DNA from: an uncultured Gammaproteobacteria bacterium
Lineage (GTDB): Bacteria; Pseudomonadota; Gammaproteobacteria; HK1
DNA length: 64,000 nt
Reading direction: 5' to 3'
Assembly: GCA_958295465.1 (NCBI GenBank)
Contig: OY282353.1
Coordinates: 248,001-312,000 of the forward strand
The position numbers and the translations under genes were made by a program. The stretch's first letter is position 1. Every line of letters starts with the position of its first letter. Shown here in pieces: positions 41,308 to 49,680 of this stretch. The notes beneath the pieces are model-generated. The model searched no databases, was not told the DNA's origin, and worked only from the letters and a program-made list of their open reading frames with translations.

Positions 41308-43056
41308 ATGCAGACTGGAGACACCCACTCCAGCAAGACACTTCGCTACGAACCGGACGAGAAGCCGCCGCACGCGCTCTCCTTCGGCCTCGGCTTCCAG
41401 CACGCTGCGCTGTGCATCGCGGGCGTGGTGCTCACGCCGGTCATCGTGATCCGGGCCGCGGGCGGCGGCGAGCCCTATCTGTCGTGGGCGATCTTCGCGG
41501 CGCTCGCGGTCAGCGGGCTGACCACGGTGTTGCAGGCGGTGCGGGTCGGGCGCATCGGCGCTGGATACGTCCTCCTCATGGGCACCTCCGGGGCCTTCAT
41601 CGCGGTCTGTGTGACGGCGCTCGCGGATGGCGGGCCGGCGATGCTGGCAACCCTGATCATCGTCTCCTCGCTGTGCCAGTTCGCGCTCTCGGCGCGGCTC
41701 TCGCGGATGCGGCGGATCTTCACGCCGACCGTGGCCGGCACGGTGATCATGCTGATCCCGGTGACCGTCATGCCGATCATCTTCGGCATGTTGACGGACG
41801 TACCGGAAGGTGTCCCCCCGGCCGCCGCCCCGGCCAGCGCCGCCGTGACCGCACTCGTCATCGTGGGGCTGACACTGCGCGCCTCGGGGATGTGGCGCCT
41901 GTGGGTGCCGATCATCGGGATCGTGGCGGGCTGCGTCGCCGCCTCGTTCTTCGGCCTCTACGACGCCGGGCGGGTGATCGAGGCGCCCTGGATCGGAGCG
42001 CCGTCCCAGGGCTGGCCGGGAGTCGACATCGGTTTCGGCTCCGAGTTCTGGGCGCTCCTGCCGGCCTTCATGTTCGTGACCCAGATCGGCGCGATCGAGA
42101 CGATCGGCGACTCCATCGCCATCCAGCGGGTCTCGTGGCGCAAGCCGCGGGCGGTGGACTTCCGTGCCGTGCAGGGCGCGGTGGCCGCGGACGGAATGGG
42201 CAACCTGCTCTCCGGCGTCGCCGGCACCGTGCCGAACACGACCTACTCCACCAGCATCGCGATCACCGAGCTCACCGGCGTCGCCGCGCGCAGTGTCGGG
42301 GTATGGATCGGAGTGGTGTTCATGGCCGCGGCGTTCCTGCCCAAGGTCTCGGCGCTGCTGCTGGCGATCCCGAGCCCGGTGGCCGCGGCCTACGTGACGG
42401 TGCTGCTGGCCCTGCTCTTCGTCCTCGGCATGCGGATCGTGGTGCAGGGCGGGGTGGATTACCGCAAGGCGACGATCGCGGGGGTCGCGTTCTGGATCGG
42501 GGTGGGGTTCCAGAGCAAGGTGATCTTCGCGGAGCATTTCGGCGAATGGTGGGGCGCGTTGCTCGGTAACGGCATGACCGCCGGCGGTCTCACCGCGATC
42601 CTCCTGACGGTGTTCATGGAGCTGACGGGACCGCGGCGCAAGCGCATGGAGACGGTGCTGGGCGTGGAGGCGCTGCCGCAGGTCGAGGCGTTCCTGCGCG
42701 GGTTCGCCTCCCGCCGGGGCTGGGGCGCGGAGGCGGTGCAACGGCTCCTCTCGGCCGGCGAGGAGACGATCCTGAGCCTCATGCGGCCGGGCGGGGGGAA
42801 CGAGGCGAGCGAGAGGCGGCGCCTGCTTCTGATCGCGCGCGGCGGCAGGGAGGCGGCGGAGTTGGAGTTCATCGCCTCGCTCGGCGAGGAGAACCTGGAG
42901 GATCGGATGGTCCTCCTCACGGAACGGGGCGGGGCGCCGGCCGAGCACGAGATCTCGCTCCGGCTGCTGCGCCACTACGCCTCATCCGTACGACACCAGC
43001 AGTACCACGGCACGGACATCGTGACGGTCCGCGTGGAGGGAGGTGCGCGGGAGTAA
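41308..43056 (+). CDS. NCS2 family nucleobase permease with extra C-terminal domain
   Basis: A 582-residue uracil/xanthine-type permease. Residues about 20-440 are hydrophobic and carry the family pattern: FGLGFQHAALCIAGVVLTPV (helix 1), LMGTSGAFIAVCVTALADGG, and the substrate-site region FVTQIGAIETIGDSIAIQR with NLLSGVAGTVPNTTYSTSIA (the Asn/Thr motif of NCS2). Residues about 455-582 form a soluble tail (LLSAGEETILSLMRPG, GREAAELEFIASLGEENLED, LRLLRHYASSVRHQ) that resembles an RsbW-like ATPase fold, known from a subset of these permeases; its role is unknown. ATG at 41308 lies 20 codons before the first helix. Confidence 0.87.
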   Translation: MQTGDTHSSKTLRYEPDEKPPHALSFGLGFQHAALCIAGVVLTPVIVIRAAGGGEPYLSWAIFAALAVSGLTTVLQAVRVGRIGAGYVLLMGTSGAFIAVCVTALADGGPAMLATLIIVSSLCQFALSARLSRMRRIFTPTVAGTVIMLIPVTVMPIIFGMLTDVPEGVPPAAAPASAAVTALVIVGLTLRASGMWRLWVPIIGIVAGCVAASFFGLYDAGRVIEAPWIGAPSQGWPGVDIGFGSEFWALLPAFMFVTQIGAIETIGDSIAIQRVSWRKPRAVDFRAVQGAVAADGMGNLLSGVAGTVPNTTYSTSIAITELTGVAARSVGVWIGVVFMAAAFLPKVSALLLAIPSPVAAAYVTVLLALLFVLGMRIVVQGGVDYRKATIAGVAFWIGVGFQSKVIFAEHFGEWWGALLGNGMTAGGLTAILLTVFMELTGPRRKRMETVLGVEALPQVEAFLRGFASRRGWGAEAVQRLLSAGEETILSLMRPGGGNEASERRRLLLIARGGREAAELEFIASLGEENLEDRMVLLTERGGAPAEHEISLRLLRHYASSVRHQQYHGTDIVTVRVEGGARE

Positions 43057-43147
43057 CGAGGGTGTTTACGTGATGGACCGGGCTCACGCCGTTCCAGCCG
43101 CTCATCCGCCTTCGTAGCGGGGCCGTCCGCCGCAGAACGACTACACT

Positions 43148-43306
43148 CCGGTGATAGTTGCCCACTTCGACCGGCCACAGGGCCGGGATGAACGCACGCC
43201 CCTCGATCATCGACTCGCGCAGCCGGTCGGTCGCTTCGGACGCTTCGTCGGGGAAGACCCACGACACGGTAAGCGTGCCGCCGAACGATATCGGGTCGAT
43301 GCCGGA
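43148..43306 (-). pseudogene. Chimeric scrap: aor fragment joined to VapC-like PIN fragment
   Basis: In one open minus frame, 43306-43274 reads GIDPISFGGTL, matching the AOR protein at 47.8 kb (GMDPISFGGTL). It is followed at 43273-43148 by VSWVFPDEASEATDRLRESM and GRAFIPALWPVEVGN, typical of the second quarter of VapC PIN-domain toxins. The PIN catalytic N-terminal Asp and the C-terminal half are missing. Neither piece can function. Confidence 0.6.
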
Positions 43307-43326
43307 CCTGTGTTCTTTCCCCGGCA

Positions 43327-43696
43327 TGGAGCAGGGCGTAAGCTCGTGCTTCCCCCGCCGCGAGCAGGGGAAGCACGAGCAGCGCAATTGCCCGGCGGTT
43401 GAACGGACCCCGCGCGCCGGTTGGTCCGAACGTGTCAGCGCTTTGCAACGAACACTACGAAAAGCCGCCGCACGCGCCCTCCTTCGGTCTCGGCTTCCAG
43501 CACGCCGCGCTCTGCATCGCGGGCGTCGTGCTCACGCCGGTCATCGTGATCCAGGCCACGGGCGGGGGCGAGGCCTGTTTGTCGTTGATGGTCTTCGCGG
43601 CGCTCGCCGTCAGCGGGCTGACCACGATACCGCCGGCAGTATCATGGCACGGACATCGTGACAATCTGCGGGGAGGGAGATGCGCGGGGAGCATGA
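43327..43696 (+). pseudogene. Collapsed second copy of the NCS2 permease gene
   Basis: About 110 bp resembling the upstream region of the intact permease (GAGCAGGGCGTAAGCTC box) are followed by codons for FGLGFQHAALCIAGVVLTPV through ALAVSGLTTI. Homology then jumps to the last 19 codons of the permease (QYHGTDIVTICGEGDARGA, stop at 43694). About 1.5 kb of the middle is deleted and the two parts are in different frames. Confidence 0.88.
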
Positions 43697-43699
43697 TCC

Positions 43700-43993
43700 A
43701 TGATCCGGTCGTTTGCCGACAGAGCCACCGAGGACATCTTCGGTGGTCGAGAAACCCGGCAAGCGCGTCGGCGTCTCCCTGTATCCATATGGCCCGTTGC
43801 CCGGCGTAAACTTACCCAGATCAACCGCGTAGGCGATCTGCGCGAACTTTCCATTCCTCCCGGCAATCGTTTGGAGCGGCTGGCTGGAGACCGGGAGGGT
43901 CAGCACAGCATTCGGATCAACAGCCAGTATCGGATTTGTTTTTCATGGGAGGCAGGATATGCCGACGATGTCGAGATTACCGGCTACCACTGA
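43700..43993 (+). CDS. higB: HigB/RelE-type toxin
   Basis: A 97-residue toxin of the HigB (plasmid maintenance killer) group: IRSFADRATEDIFGGRETRQ, ARRKLTQINRVGDLRELSIP, and the catalytic-face strand SIRINSQYRICFSWE, ending DDVEITGYH. These proteins cut mRNA on the ribosome. It overlaps the start of the HigA gene by 35 bp, the toxin-first order typical of higBA. Confidence 0.92.
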   Translation: MIRSFADRATEDIFGGRETRQARRRLPVSIWPVARRKLTQINRVGDLRELSIPPGNRLERLAGDREGQHSIRINSQYRICFSWEAGYADDVEITGYH

Positions 43994-44342
43994 GCCTGCC
44001 GGGAGGACGCGGCCTCCATCGGGTCCTGCCGCCCGGCGGCTTCCGGCGTGCCGGCCACCGACTCATCCGGGCGAGATGTTGCTGGAGGAATTTCTGAAGC
44101 CTCTGGGGATATCGCAATCGGCGTTCGCCCGGCGGCTTGGAGTTTCGTATCCGCGGCTCAATGAAATCGTCCGTGGCAAGCGAGGCGTGACGCCGGATAC
44201 GGCGCTCCGGCTGGAGCGGGTCACCGGCATGGGGGCGGATTTCTGGCTTGGTCTGCAACAGGACTGGGACCTGTGGCATGCGCTTACCGCGGAGCGTGCG
44301 GCGGCCATTGCTTTGCTGGAACCTTTGCCTCGTCCTGGGTAG
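43959..44342 (+). CDS. higA: HigA-type antitoxin
   Basis: A 127-residue antitoxin with the HigA signature: RPPTHPGEMLLEEFLKPLGI, then the helix-turn-helix SQSAFARRLGVSYPRLNEIV and GKRGVTPDTALRLERVTGMG, closing with DFWLGLQQDWDLWHAL. It binds HigB and represses the operon. The first 30 residues are Pro/Ala-rich and poorly conserved; a later start near residue 38 is possible. Confidence 0.92.
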   Translation: MPTMSRLPATTEPAGRTRPPSGPAARRLPACRPPTHPGEMLLEEFLKPLGISQSAFARRLGVSYPRLNEIVRGKRGVTPDTALRLERVTGMGADFWLGLQQDWDLWHALTAERAAAIALLEPLPRPG

Positions 44343-44390
44343 ACAATGCATCGAGAGAGTTCCGGCAGCGATGGGAGGACAGGAAAACAG

Positions 44391-44618
44391 CGGAAGAGAC
44401 TCGACGAGCGTGTCGTTCGCAACGACATGGACGGTGCGGATGCGATCGCTGCGCGGAATCGAAAGTAGATGTTCTACCACGAGATGCGCCACCAGCGTGC
44501 TGTCCTTGCCGCCCGAGAATCCGACGATCCACGGCTTTTCGTGCGGCTGCGCATACTCTTCGGCAATCTCCTTCCGAATCGCGTCGAACACGTCCCCTCC
44601 TCCGCGTCTTTCTCCCAC
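44391..44618 (-). pseudogene. dndC fragment (phosphorothioation gene, 5' part)
   Basis: Reads FDAIRKEIAEEYAQPHEKPW then IVGFSGGKDSTLVAHLVVEH and TVHVVANDTLVESL. The SGGKDS loop is the PP-motif of the PAPS-reductase-like DndC protein, which inserts sulfur into DNA backbones. Homology ends about 75 codons in; the frame then runs antisense through higA. No dndB, dndD or dndE is nearby, so this is a relic. Confidence 0.75.
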
Positions 44619-44681
44619 TCAGCCGGCATTTCCCGGATCGATGAACAATCCATCCACTATCCGTGGCGTCACAACGGACAG

Positions 44682-45191
44682 CTATACGACCTGACCCGCG
44701 GGCCGCTCGATGAACACCGCATCGGTCATCCAGCAGTCCACGCAGGGCGCCTCCGACTGCCGGGACAGATAGAACCAGTAGGTCATGCTTTCGCGTGCAC
44801 CGGTCAGTGTGACCCGCTGGCGAGCCTGGCCGGATATCGTCTCCACCGGGCCGTAGGTCGCATCTCGGAAGTCGAGCATGAGTGCGTAGGGACCTTCCTT
44901 GATCATGGTGATGAAGCGCGAGAGCGGGCCGGTGTTGGCGCGATTGGAGGGAGAGGCGAAACGGAACGCGACCGCGATGCCGCGGTCCTGATCGTCGTTG
45001 TGCCGGAGCGCTTCGAGCTGAATCCTGATCACGTCTCCGGGGGAAAGCGCGGGCTCCGGCACCAGGGCTTCGCTGAGCGGGTCCGCTCCACCCGGCTCGC
45101 CTCCTTGTGCGAGCGCTGAAGTGGCGCAGAGCGACAGCGCAAGACAGAGCAACGCCGGCATGACTCGTTTTGGAATCGGCGAAGCCTTCAT
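44682..45191 (-). CDS. Exported DUF4864-type protein
   Basis: A 169-residue protein with a signal peptide (RVMPALLCLALSLCATSALA) and a small alpha+beta domain: ALSPGDVIRIQLEALRHNDD, GIAVAFRFASPSNRANTGPL, FITMIKEGPYALML, matching DUF4864, an NTF2-like family of unknown function. A Cys pair (EAPCVDCWMTD) near the C-terminus could form a disulfide. The start at 45191 follows GAGGAAGCG. It lies downstream of the AOR operon on the same strand. Confidence 0.82.
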   Translation of the reverse strand: MKASPIPKRVMPALLCLALSLCATSALAQGGEPGGADPLSEALVPEPALSPGDVIRIQLEALRHNDDQDRGIAVAFRFASPSNRANTGPLSRFITMIKEGPYALMLDFRDATYGPVETISGQARQRVTLTGARESMTYWFYLSRQSEAPCVDCWMTDAVFIERPAGQVV

Positions 45192-45199
45192 CGCTTCCT

Positions 45200-45231
45200 C
45201 GTTTCTTCGTTTCTTCGTTTCTTCGTTTCTC
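45200..45231. repeat. Tandem 8-bp repeat, four units
   Basis: CGTTTCTT repeated four times (last unit ends TC), immediately upstream of the ribosome site of the DUF4864 gene on the minus strand. Repeat-number change here could alter the leader length and expression. Confidence 0.9.
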
Positions 45232-45319
45232 CGCAACGGAGACCCATGATGACCGCCTGACCGCTCTCCCGCGACACCGCCGGGCTCTTCGGCCATCAAT
45301 CGGTCGAACGCTACGTCGT

Positions 45320-45577
45320 TCATCCCCCCTTCAGGTTCGGCATGAAGTGCACCGCGTCGCCGTCGGAGACGGTTCGGGCGGCGTGCTGGCCGCGGGGCAC
45401 GACGACGCCGTTGAGCGCGATGAGCGGGGAGGCGCTTTCGGGGATGCCGGCCTCGCGCATCACGATGAGCAGTGTCGCCGCGGGCGGCGCGTCGGGTATC
45501 TCGACGGTCGTCTCGCCATCCGAACCCGCTGGCAGGTAGTCCTCCAGCAGTCCCGCCGCGCTGACCCGCACCTTCAT
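45320..45577 (-). CDS. MoaD/ThiS-family small sulfur-carrier protein
   Basis: An 85-residue beta-grasp protein: KVRVSAAGLLEDYLPAG, ATLLIVMREAGIPES, PLIALNGVVVPRGQHAA, DGDAVHFMPNLKGG, with the required C-terminal Gly-Gly (the last two residues). Such proteins carry sulfur as a thiocarboxylate for pterin cofactor synthesis. As the last gene of the AOR operon it most likely serves tungsten-pterin cofactor supply or maturation, as in the MoaD-like proteins of other aldehyde oxidoreductase operons. Confidence 0.88.
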   Translation of the reverse strand: MKVRVSAAGLLEDYLPAGSDGETTVEIPDAPPAATLLIVMREAGIPESASPLIALNGVVVPRGQHAARTVSDGDAVHFMPNLKGG

Positions 45578-45703
45578 TGCACGCTCCCCAACCCGACATG
45601 GCCGGAACCGGACGCCGGCCGGCGAACGACTCTCCGCCGTCGTGTCGAAGGTCTCATGGACGAGGGGCCGTGCATGACGGCGTGCGCACCAGGCCGGACA
45701 CCT

Positions 45704-46987
45704 TCATCGCGCCTCCCCTTGCGTGCATTCCAGGTAGGCGTTCATCACCAGGGTGGGATCGGTGCGCAGCTTCTCCATCCACGCCCCGAGGCGCACCCGG
45801 GTCTGGATCAGGCCGCGCAGCACCCCGACGTGCTGGGTCAGTCCGAGCGCGAGGGCGCCGACGATGCGGTCGTCCTCGAACTCCAGCCTGAGGTAGCGCG
45901 AGCGCGTTTCATCGACGGCGGTGGAGCGCTCGCCCCCTTCGGCCCCCATCCACAGGCCGAAGGAGCTGGATACGAGGCCGAGGGTGTTCAGCACGTTCAT
46001 CGACAGGCTGCCGCGGAAGGGTGTCTCCGCACCGGCCATGTTGAGGGCGGCGATGCGCCCGTGCTCGACCGCGGTGGGCTGGATCGCGTGCACCTCCTGC
46101 CGTCCGGTGGAGAAGTCCGGGCCTTGCGCCACGTCGCCGGCCGCGTAGACGTCCTCCGCGCTCGTGCACAGCCGGTGGTCGACGAGGATGCCGTCGCCGC
46201 ATTCGATTCCGGCGCTGGCGGCACCGCTGGTGCCAGCGGCGCTGCCGGTGCCGGCGAGGAAGCCGGTGTTCGGCGAGACCCCGGTGGCGCAGACCACGAG
46301 GTCGGCCTCGATGGGATCGCCCGAATCGGTGGCCAGGGTGAGCTTGCCGCCTGCGCGTGCGATCCCCGTCACCCGCGTCGCGGTGCGTACCGTGACGCCC
46401 CTTGATGCGCACCAGCGCGCGATCATCGCGCCGCCGGTCTCGTCCATCATGCGCGGCAGCATCCGGTCCGCCATCTCCACCACCACCAGCTCGACCCCGC
46501 GCGCGGCCAGCGCTTCGAGCACGATGCAGCCGATGAAGCCCGCCCCCATCAGCACTACGCGGCTGCCCGGCTGCGCGCCCGCGAGGACCCGGCGCGCGTC
46601 GGCCAGCGTCCAGCAGTTCTCGACCCCTTCCGAATCGATGCCCTCGATCGGCGGCTTGATGGGACAGGCGCCGGTGGCGATCAGCAGCCGGTCGTAGTCG
46701 ATCGCGCCGCCGTCGCCCAGGGCCACGGATTTCTTCGCGGTATCGACGCCGGTCGCCCGGGCCTGCCGCACCTCCACGTCGAGCGTCTCGAAGTGCGCGT
46801 CGCCGTGGCGCAGGTACGTCCCGGACTCCCCGACGTTGTCGGCGAGGAGGTAGGGAATCGCCATGCGCGAGTACGGCGGCTCCGGCTCGTCGCCGAGGAT
46901 GACGATCCGGCTCGACGGGTCGATCCGGCGCAAGGTCTCCGCCGCGACGACGCCGGCCGGTCCCGCACCGATGATGACGTGTTTCAT
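45704..46987 (-). CDS. FAD-dependent NAD(P)H oxidoreductase subunit of the AOR operon
   Basis: A 427-residue pyridine nucleotide-disulfide-type flavoprotein: FAD site MKHVIIGAGPAGVVAAETLR, NAD site SRVVLMGAGFIGCIVLEALA (residues about 145-165), LLIATGACPIKPPIEG, and the second FAD motif DVYAAGDVAQGPDF. In Aromatoleum-type AOR complexes a flavin subunit like this passes electrons between the tungsten/ferredoxin subunits and NAD+, allowing aldehyde oxidation with NAD+. Position directly after the AOR gene supports that role. Confidence 0.87.
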   Translation of the reverse strand: MKHVIIGAGPAGVVAAETLRRIDPSSRIVILGDEPEPPYSRMAIPYLLADNVGESGTYLRHGDAHFETLDVEVRQARATGVDTAKKSVALGDGGAIDYDRLLIATGACPIKPPIEGIDSEGVENCWTLADARRVLAGAQPGSRVVLMGAGFIGCIVLEALAARGVELVVVEMADRMLPRMMDETGGAMIARWCASRGVTVRTATRVTGIARAGGKLTLATDSGDPIEADLVVCATGVSPNTGFLAGTGSAAGTSGAASAGIECGDGILVDHRLCTSAEDVYAAGDVAQGPDFSTGRQEVHAIQPTAVEHGRIAALNMAGAETPFRGSLSMNVLNTLGLVSSSFGLWMGAEGGERSTAVDETRSRYLRLEFEDDRIVGALALGLTQHVGVLRGLIQTRVRLGAWMEKLRTDPTLVMNAYLECTQGEAR

Positions 46988-47061
46988 GGTCCCGTCCGCT
47001 CCGGATCACAACCCGTCGTGCGCTTCGTGTGCCGCATTCCCGCTTCTCCCGCTTTTCCGTC

Positions 47062-48882
47062 TTACACCCGCAGGCGGCTCAGCGTCTCGTTGGTGGGCAC
47101 GCCGTCGCTGGTCCACCCGCGCTCCCGGTAGTACGCCGGGAGCATGACGCTCAGCTCGTTGACCTTGCCCTCGGCGGTGCCGCTCGGGGCCGGGGTCCTG
47201 AGGAAGCGTTTCGGTAAAGTGTCATCCGCGCTCGTGAGCCCGGCCGCGAGGTTGAACCGGCGTTCGAGGTTGAAGGTGCGCTCGCCGACCTCGGTGAGCC
47301 GCGCGGCGGTCCACTCGCCCTCGCAGGCCGCATCGACCTGCACCGCGAACTCCTCCAGCCCCCAGGCGCTGGTGGTGAACCAGCACAGCCCGGTGGAATC
47401 CACCGCCGCGATCCGGTCCTGGCTGTCCTTGCAGGGCTTCGCCTTGCCGTTGCCGCTCACGTCGTCCATGTCCTCCTCGAACACGTCGTGCTTCATGTGG
47501 CAGGCGCCGCGCGGGGAGGTGGCGTAGCCGAGGCCCATCCCCTGCAGGGCGCGGGCGTCGTAGCCGGGGATCTCCTGGCCCTTGATGGTGATGGAGACCT
47601 CCGGGCGGCCGTACTTCTCGGCCAGCCGCTTCGAGCCCAGGCCCAGGACCCGGCCGAAGCCCTCGAACCGGCCGGTCTTCTCCGCCATGATGGTCAACGC
47701 CTCGGCGTTGCCGAACTCGAGCGGGACACCATCGGTGTCGGCGTCGGTGATGACCCCCATCTCGTAGAGCTCCATCGCCGCGGCGAGGGTGCCGCCGAAC
47801 GAGATCGGGTCCATGCCCTGCTCGTTCATGATGAAGTTGGCGAAGGTCAGGGCGTCGATGTCGTCGATGCCGCATTCGGCGCCGAACGCGAACGCGGTCT
47901 CGTATTCGAGCCCGCCGGAGGCGTGGCGGTACTCCTTGCGGTTGACGATGGTGAAGTGGGTGGGGTTGATCTTCGCGATGCGCCCGCAGGCGATGGTGCA
48001 GCCGAAGCAGGCCTTGTTGGTGACGAGGTTGCGATGCCCGTCCTCGCCGGTCGCGCGCATCGCTCTCGCGTTGATCTTCGTAGTGCCCTCGAACTGCACC
48101 TGTTGGGAGTTGCGGGTGGGCAGCCCCCCGAAGCCGTGCATGTTGTCGATCATCGCGTTGGTGCCGTACTTCTCCAGGCCGCGCCGGCCGGGGTCGTCCC
48201 AGAGCTTGGCCTTGGTCTGGGCGACTGCCGACATGAAGCGCTTGGGATCCTCGACGGTGACCCCCTTCGTGCCGCGCACCGCCACCGCCTTGAGCTGCTT
48301 CGAGCCCATGACCGCGCCGACCCCGGAACGGCCCGCGGCCCGGTGCAGGTCGTTGACCACACAGGCGTAGCGCACCAGGCTCTCGCCCGCGACCCCGATC
48401 GAGGCCACCTTGAGCAGCGGGTCCTGGTGGTGCGCCTTCAGCCACTCCTCGGTGTTCCAGCAGCTCGTGCCCCAGACCGGCGCGGCGTCCGCGATCACGA
48501 CCTCGTCGTCGGCGATGTGCAGGTACACCGGCCGCTCGGAGCGGCCGTGCACGATGAGCAGGTCGTAGCCCGCGAACTTGAGCTCCGCCCCGAACTTGCC
48601 GCCCGAGTTCGAGCAGGCGATCGCCCCGGTGAGCGGCCCCTTGGTGACCACCGCGTAGCGGCCACTGGTCGAGGCCATGGTGCCGGTGAGCGGACCCGTG
48701 GCGAAGATGAGCGCGTTCTCCGGCGAGAGCGCGTCCACCTTCGGGTCCATCGACTCCATCAGGTACTTCGATGCGAGCCCCCGCTCACCGAGATAGGCGT
48801 TCGCCCACTCCATGTTCAACGGCTCGACGGCGCTCGTGCCCGCGGTGAGGTCTACGCGGAGGACCCTTCGTTGCCATCCCAT
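47062..48882 (-). CDS. aor: Aldehyde ferredoxin oxidoreductase, tungsten-pterin catalytic subunit
   Basis: Oxidises aldehydes to carboxylic acids at a tungsten bis-pterin centre and passes electrons to ferredoxin. The 606-residue protein has family landmarks: RVLRVDLTAGTSAVEPL, ATGPLTGTMASTSGRYAVVT, SNSGGKFGAELKFAGYD, the cluster cysteines in NKACFGCTIACGR (Cys-x2-Cys-x3-Cys) with a fourth in STGLCWFTTSA, and EQGMDPISFGGTLAAAMELY. A GGGAG site precedes the ATG. The ferredoxin-like subunit is upstream and the flavin subunit downstream. The substrate range cannot be read from sequence. Confidence 0.94.
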   Translation of the reverse strand: MGWQRRVLRVDLTAGTSAVEPLNMEWANAYLGERGLASKYLMESMDPKVDALSPENALIFATGPLTGTMASTSGRYAVVTKGPLTGAIACSNSGGKFGAELKFAGYDLLIVHGRSERPVYLHIADDEVVIADAAPVWGTSCWNTEEWLKAHHQDPLLKVASIGVAGESLVRYACVVNDLHRAAGRSGVGAVMGSKQLKAVAVRGTKGVTVEDPKRFMSAVAQTKAKLWDDPGRRGLEKYGTNAMIDNMHGFGGLPTRNSQQVQFEGTTKINARAMRATGEDGHRNLVTNKACFGCTIACGRIAKINPTHFTIVNRKEYRHASGGLEYETAFAFGAECGIDDIDALTFANFIMNEQGMDPISFGGTLAAAMELYEMGVITDADTDGVPLEFGNAEALTIMAEKTGRFEGFGRVLGLGSKRLAEKYGRPEVSITIKGQEIPGYDARALQGMGLGYATSPRGACHMKHDVFEEDMDDVSGNGKAKPCKDSQDRIAAVDSTGLCWFTTSAWGLEEFAVQVDAACEGEWTAARLTEVGERTFNLERRFNLAAGLTSADDTLPKRFLRTPAPSGTAEGKVNELSVMLPAYYRERGWTSDGVPTNETLSRLRV

Positions 48883-48950
48883 CTCGGTATCTCCCTGAAT
48901 TCCCGTGGCTCGACTCTCATGCGGAGTGTCGAAGAAGCTTGTGAACAGCT

Positions 48951-49038
48951 CGAATCGGCTCGAACGGGCGCATCGTCCCGACTACCGTAGCGACCGCGCC
49001 CCGGATGGCCGCGTCCGAATCGGCTCGAACAGGCACAT
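48951..49038. repeat. Direct repeat pair in the ferredoxin-aor spacer
   Basis: Two 23-bp units (48951-48973 and 49016-49038), each beginning CGAATCGGCTCGAAC, differ at two positions and are 65 bp apart centre to centre. They lie in the 209-bp gap between the ferredoxin and aor genes, which otherwise shows nothing coding; they could be a binding site or part of an mRNA structure. Confidence 0.6.
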
Positions 49039-49091
49039 GACCCTGCCCATCCCCCGGTTCCGGCGATTCCGGCCCAGGCGCCGCGCGCGGC

Positions 49092-49565
49092 TCAGGCGCC
49101 CGGCTGCCCGTGGGCGGCGACGGCGGACGCCTGCATCCGCGCAAGCCCGGTCCAGCTTGCATCGACGTAGGTGATCGCCCCGGTCGGACACGCCTCGGCG
49201 CACTGCGGATTCCCGCCGCAGAGATCGCACTTCACGACCTTGCCGGTGTCGGCGCTGTAGTTGATGGTGCCGAAGGGGCAGGCGATGGTGCAGACCTTGC
49301 AGCCGACGCAGACGTTCGCATCCACCTCCTTGGCGCCGGTCGCAAGGTTCACGGTGATCGCCTCGACGGGGCAGGCGTGCAGGCACCACGCTTCCTCGCA
49401 CTGGGTACAGGTGTAGGGGATGGAGCGCGCGCCGTGCTCGAACTCGAAGATCTTGATCCGGGAGCGGGCGGGGTTGAACGCGCCGGTGTGCTCGAACGAG
49501 CAGGCGAGCTCGCATTGCATGCAGCTCGTGCACTTGTGCGGGTCGATCAGAAGGGCCTTGTGCAT
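49092..49565 (-). CDS. Four-cluster ferredoxin-like subunit of the AOR operon
   Basis: A 157-residue polyferredoxin with 16 cysteines in four groups: CTSCMQCELAC, CTQCEEAWCLHAC, CVGCKVCTIAC, and CDLCGGNPQCAEAC, enough for four [4Fe-4S] clusters, like HycB-type electron-transfer subunits. It starts MHKALLIDPHK at 49565. It should wire the tungsten subunit to the flavin subunit. The gene's first codons and leader are duplicated at 40997-41141. No membrane anchor is present. Confidence 0.93.
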   Translation of the reverse strand: MHKALLIDPHKCTSCMQCELACSFEHTGAFNPARSRIKIFEFEHGARSIPYTCTQCEEAWCLHACPVEAITVNLATGAKEVDANVCVGCKVCTIACPFGTINYSADTGKVVKCDLCGGNPQCAEACPTGAITYVDASWTGLARMQASAVAAHGQPGA

Positions 49566-49680
49566 GGTCGCGGGTCCGGAAGTCTGTCCTGATCGGTGCA
49601 ATCTACTGGATGCGGCGTGAAGTGGGTAGCCCGTCGGACACGAGTCCTTTTGCGGGAGGGAGAGCAGGGCCGTAAGCTCG
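49536..49680. repeat. Original of the 145-bp AOR upstream repeat
   Basis: Start and leader of the ferredoxin gene; the near-identical copy is at 40997-41141. The GAGCAGGGCCGTAAGCTC box at its right edge also appears, slightly changed, at 43329 before the collapsed permease copy. Confidence 0.9.

Noticed and set aside
45200-45231. CRISPR-like repeat
   Set aside because: The 8-bp units are contiguous without spacers; it is a simple tandem repeat.
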